This document shows, in pieces, positions 29,516-38,086 of a stretch of DNA of 64,000 nt. The notes under the pieces were generated by a model. That model saw only the letters and a program-made list of their open reading frames with translations, searched no databases and was not told the origin of the DNA. The DNA is taken from positions 2,552,667 through 2,616,666 of the forward strand of contig NZ_KB900626.1 in NCBI RefSeq assembly GCF_000379125.1. Reading direction: 5' to 3'. Within the stretch, counting starts at the first letter, position 1. Each line of letters opens with the position of its first letter. A program made the translations under genes and the position numbers. Origin of the DNA: Methylosinus sp. LW4. GTDB lineage: Bacteria; Pseudomonadota; Alphaproteobacteria; Rhizobiales; Beijerinckiaceae.

Positions 29516-29640
29516 GCCCCCTCCCCGACCCTCCCCCGCTATCGCGGGAGAGGGAGCAGATTCCGCCCGTTATCAAAATTACGCGAAACGCCGCCGCCTT
29601 CCCTCTCCCGCGAATAGCGGGGGAGGGTGAGGGAGGGGGC
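29516..29640. repeat. Pair of inverted repeat units between DUF1810 and pyrD
   Basis: Unit A (29516-29556) contains CCCTCCCCCGCTATCGCGGG and GAGAGGGAG. Unit B (29598-29640) is nearly its reverse complement: CTTCCCTCTCCCGCGAATAG, then CGGGGGAGGGTGAGGGAGG. Each unit can fold on its own (CCCGC-TAT-CGCGGG type) and the two can pair with each other. Similar CTCTCCC...GGGAGAG units occur at 10053-10186. This looks like a dispersed palindromic element family. The pair could act as a terminator for pyrD but has no T-tract. Confidence 0.8.
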
Positions 29641-29647
29641 GCTCCCA

Positions 29648-30709
29648 TTATTTCGCGCGCGCCCGCCGTCCGACGAGCGCCGCCAGCGTCACGCCCTCGC
29701 GCTCCAGCGTCTCCAAAATCCCGCTCTTGATGCGCCCCACCAGCCCCGGCCCCTCATAGACCAGCGCGCTATAGAGCTGCACCAGGCTCGCCCCGGCCTC
29801 GATCTTGGCGAGCGCCGCAGCGGCCGAATCGACGCCGCCGACGCCGATGAGCGGAAACTGCCCTTCGACGCGCAGAAACGTCTCGGCGAGCATTTTCGTC
29901 GAGAGATCGAAGAGCGGCGCGCCCGAGAGCCCGCCCGCCTCCTTCGCGAAAGGCGAAGCCAAAGTCTCCGGCCGCGCCAACGTCGTGTTGGAGACGATCA
30001 TCCCGTCGATCTCGCGGGAGCGCGCGACGCTCACCACGTCGTCGAGCTGCTCGAGCGAGAGATCCGGCGCGATCTTCAACAATACGGGCCGTCGCCGCCT
30101 GGCCCGCTCGCGCGCCGAGAGCACGCGCGCCAACAGCTCCGAGAGCGCGGTCTTCTCCTGCAGGTCACGCAGGCCCGGCGTGTTGGGCGAGGAGACATTG
30201 ACGGTGAAATAGCTCGCCAGCTCGGAGAAGGCCGCAATGCCGCGCTCATAATCGGCGATGCGGTCGGCGGCGTCCTTATTGGCGCCGATGTTGACGCCGA
30301 CGATTCCGCCGCGCGAGCGCCGGACGAGCAGCCGCTCATAGGCGAGCGTATGGCCGACATTGTTGAAGCCATAGCGATTGACGATGCCGCGATCCTCGGG
30401 CAGCCGAAACACGCGCGGACGCGCGTTGCCGGCCTGCGGCTTGGGCGTCAGCGTGCCGACCTCGGCGAAGCCGAAGCCCATGGCCAGCATGGCGTCGGGA
30501 ACCTCGGCGTTTTTGTCGAAGCCGGCGGCGAGGCCGATCGGATTGGGAAAATCGAGGCCGAAGGCGCTGACCGCGAGGCGCGGATCGTCGCGCGGCGGCT
30601 TCGGCGCCGGCATCAGCTGCAGAGCGGCGATCGTCGCCTGATGCGCCGTCTCCGGCGGCAGGCGGCGGAACAGCGCGGTGGCGAGATCGCCGAAAAAAAC
30701 CTCGATCAT
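29648..30709 (-). CDS. pyrD: Dihydroorotate dehydrogenase (quinone), class 2
   Basis: 353 residues. Class 2 features are clear: an N-terminal membrane-associating helix region ([19 protein letters not shown]), [41 protein letters not shown], the catalytic serine in [24 protein letters not shown] and the FMN phosphate site GVGGVDS. It oxidises dihydroorotate to orotate with ubiquinone. Its ATG overlaps the upstream DUF952 gene by 4 bases. pyrD-DUF952 pairing is common in rhizobial relatives. Confidence 0.96.
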   Translation of the reverse strand: MIEVFFGDLATALFRRLPPETAHQATIAALQLMPAPKPPRDDPRLAVSAFGLDFPNPIGLAAGFDKNAEVPDAMLAMGFGFAEVGTLTPKPQAGNARPRVFRLPEDRGIVNRYGFNNVGHTLAYERLLVRRSRGGIVGVNIGANKDAADRIADYERGIAAFSELASYFTVNVSSPNTPGLRDLQEKTALSELLARVLSARERARRRRPVLLKIAPDLSLEQLDDVVSVARSREIDGMIVSNTTLARPETLASPFAKEAGGLSGAPLFDLSTKMLAETFLRVEGQFPLIGVGGVDSAAAALAKIEAGASLVQLYSALVYEGPGLVGRIKSGILETLEREGVTLAALVGRRARAK

Positions 30710-31050
30710 TCGACGAGCCCCGCGAAATCATGGCCGCCATCCGCGCGCATCGGCAAAGCCGCGACCTTCGCGACGCGCGCGACCGGCAGCGTTCCGTAGA
30801 GATGGGGGAAGAGATCGCCGCCGCGCGAGGGCTCCCACTTCAGCGCATCGCCGAGAGGCTCGGCTTCCACGGCGACGAGCAGAAGATCGGCGACGCCATT
30901 GAAATAACGCGCGGCCGTCTCCTCGACCTGCGCGCGCGTCGAGAAATGAATATAGCCGTCGGCAAGATCGATCCCGGCGCCCGCGAAAACGCCCGCCGCC
31001 TCGGCCTCACGCCAGAGGGAAGCGGGGAGAAGCTTGTAGATGAGGGTCAT
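30706..31050 (-). CDS. DUF952 family protein
   Basis: 114 residues from the ATG at 31050. DUF952 landmarks: [40 protein letters not shown] (cited by the word [11 protein letters not shown]), [21 protein letters not shown] and [10 protein letters not shown] small soluble alpha/beta domain distantly related to ART-like or RNA 2'-phosphotransferase folds has been proposed; enzymatic role unknown. Translationally coupled to pyrD by a 4-base overlap. The frame extends to 31113 without support. Confidence 0.87.
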   Translation of the reverse strand: MTLIYKLLPASLWREAEAAGVFAGAGIDLADGYIHFSTRAQVEETAARYFNGVADLLLVAVEAEPLGDALKWEPSRGGDLFPHLYGTLPVARVAKVAALPMRADGGHDFAGLVE

Positions 31051-31105
31051 GGCGGAGAGATAGCAGGCGTTCGGGGCTCCGTGGTAGGGGGCTCGAATGA
31101 AAGGC

Positions 31106-31147
31106 TTGACCACCGCCGATATAAAGATATATCTTAGATCGATCTAA
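31106..31147 (+). promoter_or_regulatory. Putative promoter with tandem palindromic operators before the Bcr/CflA gene
   Basis: TTGACC (31106-31111), 16-base spacer, TATATC (31128-31133) could be -35/-10 boxes directed at the transporter gene. Two perfect palindromes follow: AAGATATATCTT (31124-31135), on the -10, and TTAGATCGATCTAA (31134-31147). The 13-mer GATATAAAGATAT (31118-31130) is identical, in reverse complement, to the centre of the sahR operator at 42845-42857. No regulator gene is adjacent. Confidence 0.65.
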
Positions 31148-31254
31148 ATAGGGACGATCCGTCATCTTCAACCTTCGGCTCGATCCACTCCTCGAGCCTT
31201 CGAGCTCGGCGCGAACGCTTAACGAGCGCCTGGCGAACAGGTGAAACGCCACTC

Positions 31255-32484
31255 ATGCGAGACACGTCTTCCAGGCGCATCGCGCCTATACTCGGAGCCC
31301 TCGGCGCTCTGGGACCACTGTCGATCGATATGTATCTGCCGGCCATGCCGCAGATCGCGGCGAATCTGAATGTCGGCGAAGGACAGGTGCAATTCAGCCT
31401 CATGTCCTTCTTCGCCGGCCTCATGATCGGCCAGCTCTTCTACGGCCCGATCTCCGACTCCGTCGGCCGCAAGCCGGTCATTTACGCCGGACTCCTGCTG
31501 TTCATCGTCGGCTCCATCGGCAGCATCACCGCCGGGACGGCCGAGCAGCTCGCCGCTTGGCGCTTCATCCATGGGCTCGGCGGCTCGGCCGGCATGGTGA
31601 TGGGCCTCGCCATCGTGCGCGACCTGTACACGGGGCAGACGGCCGCCAAGCTCATCGCGATGATGATGCTCGTCCTCGGCGTCGCGCCGATACTCGCGCC
31701 TCTGTTGGGCTCGGCGATCATCGCCGTCGCGCCATGGCAGGCTCTGTTCGGCGCGCTCGCGCTGTTCGGCGTCGCCGGTCTCGTCCTCGTGTGGATCGCC
31801 TTGCCGGAGACCCGCATGGAAGAGCTTCGCGCCGCCAGCCGCCCGCTCGACGCCGTGCGAAATTACGCGCATCTTCTCGCCAGCCGCCGCTTTCTCCCTT
31901 ATGTGGCGGTGGCGGCGTTCGCGCAGGCCGGATTTTTCGCCTATCTCGCCGGCTCTTCCTTCGTCTTCATTTCGCTGCACGGACTGACGCCCGCCGCCTA
32001 TAGCGCCGTCTTCGCCGTCAACTCCATCGGCCTGATCGCGGCCGCTCAGACCGTGCCGCACCTGATGGGCCGCTTTCGGCCGCAAACGATCGTGCGCGCT
32101 TCCGTCGCGGTCTATGCCGCGACGGCCGTCTCGCTGGCGGCGGTCGATATGGCCGGCGGCGCGAGTCTCGGCATGCTCGCCGCCTCGCTCTTCGTCATCA
32201 TCGCCGCCAGGGCTATCGTCATGCCCGTCTGCAGCGTCATGGCGCTGGAATCCTATGGCGCGATCTCCGGCACGGCCTCGGCGCTGCTGGGGGCGCTGCA
32301 ATTCGGCGCCGGAACATTCGCCTCCTTCATTGTCGGCGCGACAGCCAATGGCGCGGCTCTGCCGATGATCGCCGCTATCGCCGTTTGCGGAGTCGCCGCA
32401 TGCGTCTTGGCGTTCGCCGCCTTTCCGAAGACGCCTTCCGCTCTCTCGCAGGAGCGCCATCGCCAGCCTGCATCGGCCCCATGA
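31255..32484 (+). CDS. MFS multidrug transporter, Bcr/CflA family
   Basis: 409 residues with about 12 membrane helices. Start region ILGALGALGPLSIDMYLPAMPQIA is the Bcr/CflA signature (MYLPAxP), and the MFS loop GPISDSVGRKPVIYAG follows helix 2; WRFIHGLGGSAGMVMG is motif C-like. Such proton antiporters export drugs or sulphonamide-type and sulphur-containing compounds, including cysteine in Escherichia coli. An AT-rich palindromic site lies about 110-140 bases upstream. The stop overlaps the next small gene by 4 bases (ATGA). Confidence 0.9.
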   Translation: MRDTSSRRIAPILGALGALGPLSIDMYLPAMPQIAANLNVGEGQVQFSLMSFFAGLMIGQLFYGPISDSVGRKPVIYAGLLLFIVGSIGSITAGTAEQLAAWRFIHGLGGSAGMVMGLAIVRDLYTGQTAAKLIAMMMLVLGVAPILAPLLGSAIIAVAPWQALFGALALFGVAGLVLVWIALPETRMEELRAASRPLDAVRNYAHLLASRRFLPYVAVAAFAQAGFFAYLAGSSFVFISLHGLTPAAYSAVFAVNSIGLIAAAQTVPHLMGRFRPQTIVRASVAVYAATAVSLAAVDMAGGASLGMLAASLFVIIAARAIVMPVCSVMALESYGAISGTASALLGALQFGAGTFASFIVGATANGAALPMIAAIAVCGVAACVLAFAAFPKTPSALSQERHRQPASAP

Positions 32485-32765
32485 CCCCCGCCCAATTCCA
32501 CGCCTCCCTCGCCGCAGAGACGCCCCCCGCCCTCTCGCCGCCGCTGCTCGCGCTGTGGAAGAACGCCAAGGGCGATAGGGACGGCGCGCATAAATGCGTC
32601 GACAGCTCCGGCGCGGCGGACGCCATGTGGGTGCACGCCTTTCTGCATCGCACGGAAGACGACCTCGGCAACGCCGGCTATTGGTACGCCCGCGCCGGCA
32701 AGCCGGCGGCGACCGGCGCGCTCGAAGAGGAATTCGAAGCGATTCTCGCCGCTCTGCTCGGGTGA
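32481..32765 (+). CDS. Conserved hypothetical small protein
   Basis: 94 residues from the ATG at 32481, which overlaps the transporter stop (ATGA). Recognisable words are LLALWKNAKGDRDGAHKCVD, AMWVHAFLHRTEDDLGNAGYWYARAG; similar small soluble proteins occur in many alphaproteobacteria but I know no function. It is rich in Ala, His and Trp, with no signal peptide. Coupling to the transporter is suggested by the overlap only. An inverted repeat follows 16 bases later. Confidence 0.75.
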   Translation: MTPAQFHASLAAETPPALSPPLLALWKNAKGDRDGAHKCVDSSGAADAMWVHAFLHRTEDDLGNAGYWYARAGKPAATGALEEEFEAILAALLG

Positions 32766-32781
32766 TCGGCCTCGATGCGAT

Positions 32782-32839
32782 GCGAGCCTGAAGGCTCGCG
32801 GTCCAGGACGCGCATCGGACCGCGAGCCTTCAGGCTCGC
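32782..32839. repeat. Perfect 23-bp-arm inverted repeat
   Basis: Arms 32782-32804 and 32817-32839 are exact reverse complements, around a 12-base loop AGGACGCGCATC. The left arm itself contains GCGAGCCTGAAGGCTCGC, a smaller palindrome, plus GGTCC. It shares the words with the element in the tuf-rpsJ spacer (18574-18666). It lies between the converging small hypothetical gene and ribF and may serve as a bidirectional terminator although it lacks T-tracts. Confidence 0.85.
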
Positions 32840-32859
32840 TTCTCCGTCCGCGTTGTGGC

Positions 32860-33885
32860 TCAACCTCTCGCGGCCAGAATCTCTCGCGCCGTCGCCGCGT
32901 CCTCGCGCATTTGCGCGGTGAGCGCGTCGAGCGAGGGGAATTTCGCCTCGCCGCGGATGAAGCCGATGAAGGCCACCTCCACCGTCTTGCCATAGAGATC
33001 GCCGTCGAAATCGAAGACGAAGACCTCGAGCAGCGGCGCGCCCTCCGCCTCCACCGTCGGCCGGCGGCCGAAATTGGCGACGCCTTCGCGCAGCGCGCCG
33101 TCCACTTCCAGCGTCACCGCGTAAATGCCGTGGCGCAGCTTGCTGGACGGGTCGAGCGCAATATTGGCGGTCGGAAAGCCGAGCGTGCGGCCGAGCTGCC
33201 GGCCGCGGGTGACGACGCCCTCGACGAAATAGGGATGGCCGAGCAGCTTGGTCGCCAGCGCGACATCGCCGGCGGCGAGCGCCTCGCGCGTCGCGGTGGA
33301 GGAGACGGCCTCGAGGCTGCCGGCCTCGTCCTGCGTGATTCGCGGCACGATCTCCACGGCGAAGCCGAGGCGCTCGCCTTCGGCGCGCAGAAATTCGGGA
33401 TTGCCGGCGCGCTTGGCGCCGAAGCAGAAATCATAGCCCGCCACCGCCGCCGAGACGCCGAGCCTCTTGTGGAGAATCTCCTCGGTGAACTCTCGCGGCG
33501 GACGCGCAGCGAAGTCCTTGTCGAAGGTGAGGATCACCATGCCGTCGAGGCCGAGACGGGCGAGCAGCGCGGCCTTGGCGTCGGGCGGGGTGAGCCGGAA
33601 TATGATCGATTTTCCGGCGAAGCAATCGGCCGGATGCGGCTCGAAAGTGAGCAGCGCGCAAGGCTTGCCGAGCTTTTGCGCCAGAGCCTGCGCATGGGCG
33701 ATGACGCCGCGATGGCCGCGATGCAGGCCGTCGAAATTGCCGATGGCGACGACGGCCCCCTCGAGCCCCGGCGGCGGGGCGAGCGGATCGCGGGCGACGA
33801 TGAAGGGATGCGCGGAAGGCAAGGCGGCGTCCAAGGCTTTGTGCGGTGCAGGAGCCGGCTCACTTTGGTTCGGATGGCGCGCCAT
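32860..33885 (-). CDS. ribF: Bifunctional riboflavin kinase / FMN adenylyltransferase
   Basis: 341 residues. The FAD-synthetase domain carries the nucleotidyltransferase motif GNFDGLHRGHRGVI near residue 48 and SSTATREALAAGD; the C-terminal kinase domain has GRTLGFPTANI, HGIYAV, NFGRRPTV and EVAFIGFIRGE. It converts riboflavin to FMN and FAD. About 30 N-terminal residues (ending near HPFIVARDPL) are longer than usual, so a later start is conceivable, but no strong Shine-Dalgarno sequence decides. Monocistronic. Confidence 0.94.
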   Translation of the reverse strand: MARHPNQSEPAPAPHKALDAALPSAHPFIVARDPLAPPPGLEGAVVAIGNFDGLHRGHRGVIAHAQALAQKLGKPCALLTFEPHPADCFAGKSIIFRLTPPDAKAALLARLGLDGMVILTFDKDFAARPPREFTEEILHKRLGVSAAVAGYDFCFGAKRAGNPEFLRAEGERLGFAVEIVPRITQDEAGSLEAVSSTATREALAAGDVALATKLLGHPYFVEGVVTRGRQLGRTLGFPTANIALDPSSKLRHGIYAVTLEVDGALREGVANFGRRPTVEAEGAPLLEVFVFDFDGDLYGKTVEVAFIGFIRGEAKFPSLDALTAQMREDAATAREILAARG

Positions 33886-33934
33886 GTCCAGAGCGAGAGG
33901 GTCGCAGGGCTTCGAGACCGCTGCGCGACTCTCC

Positions 33935-34059
33935 CCCTCATGCTGAGGAGCGCCCGAAGGGCGCGTCTCGAAGCGCGAGGGGGAGGTTCCAGTCGGCGAC
34001 GCAATGAGGCCGCCCGCGTGCTTCGAGACGCCCGCTTCGCGGGCTCCTCAGCATGAGGG
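33935..34059. repeat. Inverted pair of a dispersed palindromic element with compensated stems
   Basis: Left unit 33935-33973: CCCTCATGCTGAGGAGC, inner stem GCGCCC-gaa-GGGCGC, then GTCTCGAAG. Right unit (34021-34059) read in reverse complement: the same flanks CCCTCATGCTGAGGAGC... and GTCTCGAAG but inner stem GCCCGC-gaa-GCGGGC. Flanks are conserved while the inner stem differs with base pairing kept. This is the well-known CTCATGCTGAGGAGC-type intergenic element of Rhizobiales. It fills the ribF to nuclease gene spacer. Confidence 0.85.
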
Positions 34060-34177
34060 CGTCTTCACCCGATCGTCTCGGAACCGCAAGAGCCCCCTCT
34101 TCGCGGCAAATTAACCTTTCTCCCCTTGCATGGCGGCGCCGCCCTTTTCGGCCGGGCGAAAGGCGATCTCGACAGCG

Positions 34178-34708
34178 ATGACGCGCAGCAGAAAGAGACG
34201 TTGTCTCGCCTTCATCATCGTCTGCGCCGCCGCCGCGGGCTGGCTCTGGCCGCACGTCGCCGGCGCCTCGGCGATGGCGCTCGCTTTTGTCGGCGTGCTG
34301 CATCTCGCCGTGCTCGCTTATGAGGAGATCGCCTTTCCGCAATATAGCGAGGCGATGAGCCCGGAGGATTACGAGCATTTCTGCGCCGCCCTGCTGCGCG
34401 AGGCGCGCTGGAGCGCGCGGGTGACGCGGCTGAGCGGCGATCAAGGCGTCGATATCGTCGCGGAGAAGCGCGGACGCAGGATCGTCGTCCAGTGCAAGAA
34501 ATATTCGAAGCCGGTCGGCAACAGGGCCGTGCAGGAGATCGTCGCCGCCATCGCCCATGAGGAGGCCGAGCGCGGAATCGTCGTCGCCACCAAGGGCTAT
34601 ACGGCGAGCGCCGTGCAGCTCGCCGCCTCCAATGAGGTGCTGCTGCTGCATCATTGCGAGCTGACGAAGATCGACCGCCTGCTCAGGCGGCCTCTTCTAT
34701 CGGCTTGA
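34178..34708 (+). CDS. Membrane-anchored Mrr-type (PD-(D/E)XK) restriction endonuclease-like protein
   Basis: 176 residues from the ATG at 34178 (an earlier ATG at 34130 is possible). Two N-terminal hydrophobic helices (CLAFIIVCAAAAGWLW and AMALAFVGVLHLAVLAY) are followed by a nuclease domain: YEHFCAALLREA, LSGDQGVDIVAEKRGRRIVVQCKKYS, with Asp92 and Gln105-x-Lys107 as the catalytic D-QxK set. Such topology 2-TM plus Mrr_cat proteins face the cytoplasm and may act on foreign or damaged DNA. Its last 26 bases overlap the convergent transglutaminase gene. No methylase partner nearby. Confidence 0.8.
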   Translation: MTRSRKRRCLAFIIVCAAAAGWLWPHVAGASAMALAFVGVLHLAVLAYEEIAFPQYSEAMSPEDYEHFCAALLREARWSARVTRLSGDQGVDIVAEKRGRRIVVQCKKYSKPVGNRAVQEIVAAIAHEEAERGIVVATKGYTASAVQLAASNEVLLLHHCELTKIDRLLRRPLLSA

Positions 34709-35570
34709 CGCTGACGCTGACGTCGAGCTTCTGCTTGCCGGCGGCGAAAATCACGCCGTCGATCGGCGAGACATCAGCGTAATCGCGGCCTCGCGCGATC
34801 ACCACATGGTCGTTCATAGCCAGAATGGCGTTGGTCGGATCGACGCCGAGCCAGCCGAACTCGCGCCCGCACCAGACGGAAATCCAGGCGTGGGAGGCGT
34901 CGGCGCCCTCGAGCTTGGCGGCGCCGGGCGCCGGTATGGTGCGGATATAGCCGCTGACATAGGCCGCCGGCAGGCCCAGCCCGCGCAGCGCCGCGATCAT
35001 GATGTGGGTGAAATCCTGGCAGACGCCACTGCGCTTGTCGAAGGCCTGCGCCAGCGGCATTGCGACATGGGTGGCGTTGGGATCGTAGAGAAAATCGCGA
35101 TGGATGCGCCGCATCAGCTCCACCGCGCCGGCCAGCATCGGCCGGCCGGGCGGAAAGCTCTCGCGCGCATAGGCCGTCGCGGGCGCGTAGAGGGGCGCGA
35201 GCCGGCTCGGAAAGATGAAATGCGCCGGCGCGTCGGGACCGAGCGAGGGCGTCTCCAGCGCCTCTGCGCGCACGGTCTCCCACGGCGGCGTCGACGCCTC
35301 CTCGGGCGGGGCGGCGCGCTCGACGCGCACGCGCGCGCTCATTGCGATGCCGAGCTTCACATGGGGGGCGTCCAGCTGCGCCTCGGCGACGCGATTGCCG
35401 TAGAAATCGACGCGCTCGCGCCAGTCGTGCGGGCTGGGCGTGATGTCGATGCGGCCGAAGACGACGCGCTGGCCGGCGTCGTCGCGCGGCAATAGGCGCA
35501 AAGCGCAGCGCGCCGCGGCGACGGGCGCCTCGTAGCTGTAGGTCGTCACATGGGTGATGTCGTAGATCAC
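34683..35570 (-). CDS. Transglutaminase-like cysteine peptidase (TgpA/bacterial N-terminal type)
   Basis: 295 residues. The N-terminal bacterial transglutaminase-associated domain (YDITHVTTYSYEAPV, ALRLLPRD) precedes a papain-like transglutaminase core. The triad is intact: Cys184 in SGVCQDFTH, His227 in SHAWISVW, Asp244 in GVDPTN. It is the last gene of the three-gene operon; its ATG overlaps the ATP-grasp gene by 4 bases. In predicted systems of this type it is thought to cut or form peptide (isopeptide) bonds made by the ATP-grasp partner. No signal peptide, so cytoplasmic. Confidence 0.88.
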   Translation of the reverse strand: MIYDITHVTTYSYEAPVAAARCALRLLPRDDAGQRVVFGRIDITPSPHDWRERVDFYGNRVAEAQLDAPHVKLGIAMSARVRVERAAPPEEASTPPWETVRAEALETPSLGPDAPAHFIFPSRLAPLYAPATAYARESFPPGRPMLAGAVELMRRIHRDFLYDPNATHVAMPLAQAFDKRSGVCQDFTHIMIAALRGLGLPAAYVSGYIRTIPAPGAAKLEGADASHAWISVWCGREFGWLGVDPTNAILAMNDHVVIARGRDYADVSPIDGVIFAAGKQKLDVSVSVKPIEEAA

Positions 35571-38086
35571 GCTAACCGGATCGGCTCTTCGAAATGCGCC
35601 GCGTTGGAGCCCTGCAGGAAGTAGCGGGAGGCGAGCGCATCCGCAAGGCTCATCAAGCGCTGCTCTATGGCGAAGATTTTGGCGGCGTCCAGCTCGGCGG
35701 CGTTCGCCACCTCGATCTCGGCGCGCAATTTCACGGCGAGACGGCGCGGCGCCTCCAGCAAGCCGTCGTGACGCAGGGTCGGCAGAGAGGAGAGATGCTC
35801 CTCGATCTTGGCCACCTGAAAGCCGACCGAGCGCGGATTATAAGGATCGAGCACCGCCATATCGAGCACGGGCGCGAGAGCGGCGCCGGCGAGATAGCGG
35901 GAGCGATAGGTGATTTGCGAATCGATCAGCTCGAGCAGAGTGTCGAGACTGTCGATGGTCGCGCCCTCGTCGGCGAATTGGCGGGAGAAGCGGCAGGCGT
36001 TGATCGCCCGCTCGACGCGCTTGCCGAGATCGAGAAAGCACCAGCCGGCGACGCGGTTGAAATTCTCGTCGATGAGGCCGGAGAGCGCCGCCAGCACGTG
36101 CAGCGATTGCTCGACGCCCTCGAGCACTTCCGGCTCCGAGGCGGGGCCTTGCGAGAAATCGTCGAGCCGCGCCTCCAGCAGGCGGACGAGATGCCAAATG
36201 TCCTGCGACAGGCGCTCGCGCACGATGGAGGCGGCGTGCTCGGCGGCGCGGGCGATGGAGAGGGCGGAGCCGGCCGTCTCGGTTCCGCCGGCGGCGGCGA
36301 GAGCAAGCTCGGCCGCCGAGAGGCGCGGGTCGCGCGTCGGCGCGGCGCCCCAGGCGAGCAGCACGCGCTCCAGCCGCTCGATCGGCTGGCGGCCGCTGTA
36401 ATTGGGGGCGTCCGCCTCGGTGAGGCGATTGCACAGCGAGCGCACCAGCCGCAGCGTCGCCTCGGCGCGCTCGAAATAGCGGCCCATCCAGAAGAGATTG
36501 TCGGCGGCGCGGCTCGGCAGATCGCCGACCATGCGGACGATCTCCACATCGTCGCTCATCGGCAGCAGGGTGGAATTGTCGGTCGGCCGGTCGCCCAGCA
36601 CCCAGACGTCGGCCGATTGCGCGCCCGCCCCCATGGAGATGGCGCGCACGTCGAGACGATCCGACACGCGGCAGAAGCCGCCCGGCATCACGCGCCAACC
36701 ATCCGCCGTGGCGGCGGCGAAGACGCGCAGCGCAAAGGGGCGCGGAACCAGCGCGCCATCCTGCCAGACCGGCGTCGTCGAGAGCTGCACGACCTCCTGG
36801 CCGACATAATCCATGCCGCGGGCGCGCATCGCCTCGGTGAGGCGCGCGCGTTCGGCGGCGTCGAACTCGGCCCCCAGCGCCACGCGGCGGCCGGGAAAGC
36901 CGGCGAGATGCTCGCCGAAGGCGGGCGCGACGGCGCGGTCCTCCAGCGAGGCCAGCACGGCGTCGCGTGCCTCGTCCTGGCCGCACCACCATGTCGCGAT
37001 ATTGGCGAGGCGCAGATCCTCGCCGAGCAGCCGGCGGGCGATGGCCGGCAGGAAAGAGAGCAGAGCGCGCGATTCGATGAGGCCCGCGCCCGGCATGTTG
37101 GCGATGGTGACATTGCCCTCGCGGATCGTGTCGAGCAGGCCCGGCACGCCGAGCTGCGAGGCGGCGTTCAGCTCCAGCGGATCGCACCAATCGGCATCGA
37201 CGCGGCGCCACACGACGTCGACGCGCTTCAGCCCGGCGATGGTGCGCACATGCAGCTTGCGCTCGCTGGTGACGAGATCGGCGCCCTCGACCAGAAGAAA
37301 GCCGAGATAGCGCGCGAGGCTCACCTGCTCGGAATAGGATTCGCTGAACGGGCCGGGCGTCAGCAGGCAGATGCGCGGGTCCTTCTGCTGCGCGGCCTTG
37401 GCGAGCGCGCTGCGAAAATCGCGGAAGAAGGGCGCGAGCCGCTCGACCTTCATGTCGCGGTAGAGGCGCGGAAAGGTGCGCGCCATCACCAGCCGATTCT
37501 CCAGCGAATAGCCGGCGCCCGAGGGCGCCTGGGCGCGATCGCCCAGCACCCACCAGCGCCCATCCGGGCCGCGGCCGATCTCGGCGGCGTAGAAGCGCAG
37601 CCAGCGTCCGCCGGGCGGCGTCGCGCCGCTCATCGGGCGGATGTAATCCGGCGAGCCGGCGATGACCGCCGCCGGCAGCGCGCCCTCCTTGACGAGGCGC
37701 TGCTCGCCATAGGCGTCGCGCAGCACCATGTCGAGCAGCTCGGCGCGCTGGGCGACGCCCGCGGCGATCTCCCGCCATTCGGCCTGCGGCAGCAGCAGCG
37801 GCAGCCGGCTCAGCGGCCAGGTGCGCTCCTTGGTCTCGCCGAGCACACGATAGGAGACGCCCATGTCGCGGATGCGCCGCCCGGCGGCGGCGAAACGATC
37901 GTCGATATCCTCGCGGCTGAGGCCGCCCAGCGTGTCGAGCAGGCTCGCCCAATGCGGGCGCACGCGTCCGTCCGGGCCGACCAGCTCGTCCGGCACGCCC
38001 TCCGGCGGCGCATAGCGGGCGATCCAGGCGGCGACGCGGCGCGCCGCCTCTCCCGTGCTCGCATCGATCGTCCGCTCAGCCGGCAC
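35567..38086 (-). CDS. Circularly permuted ATP-grasp peptide ligase fused to alpha-E domain
   Basis: 839 residues. Residues about 60-510 form the circularly permuted ATP-grasp (DUF404/DUF407): [65 protein letters not shown] and [18 protein letters not shown]. From about 525 the helical alpha-E domain (DUF403) begins with [20 protein letters not shown]. These domains are often two separate genes; here they are one polypeptide. ATP-grasp enzymes of this group are predicted amide or peptide ligases. The start overlaps the DUF2126 gene by 11 bases and the end overlaps the transglutaminase gene by 4. Confidence 0.88.
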   Translation of the reverse strand: MPAERTIDASTGEAARRVAAWIARYAPPEGVPDELVGPDGRVRPHWASLLDTLGGLSREDIDDRFAAAGRRIRDMGVSYRVLGETKERTWPLSRLPLLLPQAEWREIAAGVAQRAELLDMVLRDAYGEQRLVKEGALPAAVIAGSPDYIRPMSGATPPGGRWLRFYAAEIGRGPDGRWWVLGDRAQAPSGAGYSLENRLVMARTFPRLYRDMKVERLAPFFRDFRSALAKAAQQKDPRICLLTPGPFSESYSEQVSLARYLGFLLVEGADLVTSERKLHVRTIAGLKRVDVVWRRVDADWCDPLELNAASQLGVPGLLDTIREGNVTIANMPGAGLIESRALLSFLPAIARRLLGEDLRLANIATWWCGQDEARDAVLASLEDRAVAPAFGEHLAGFPGRRVALGAEFDAAERARLTEAMRARGMDYVGQEVVQLSTTPVWQDGALVPRPFALRVFAAATADGWRVMPGGFCRVSDRLDVRAISMGAGAQSADVWVLGDRPTDNSTLLPMSDDVEIVRMVGDLPSRAADNLFWMGRYFERAEATLRLVRSLCNRLTEADAPNYSGRQPIERLERVLLAWGAAPTRDPRLSAAELALAAAGGTETAGSALSIARAAEHAASIVRERLSQDIWHLVRLLEARLDDFSQGPASEPEVLEGVEQSLHVLAALSGLIDENFNRVAGWCFLDLGKRVERAINACRFSRQFADEGATIDSLDTLLELIDSQITYRSRYLAGAALAPVLDMAVLDPYNPRSVGFQVAKIEEHLSSLPTLRHDGLLEAPRRLAVKLRAEIEVANAAELDAAKIFAIEQRLMSLADALASRYFLQGSNAAHFEEPIRLA

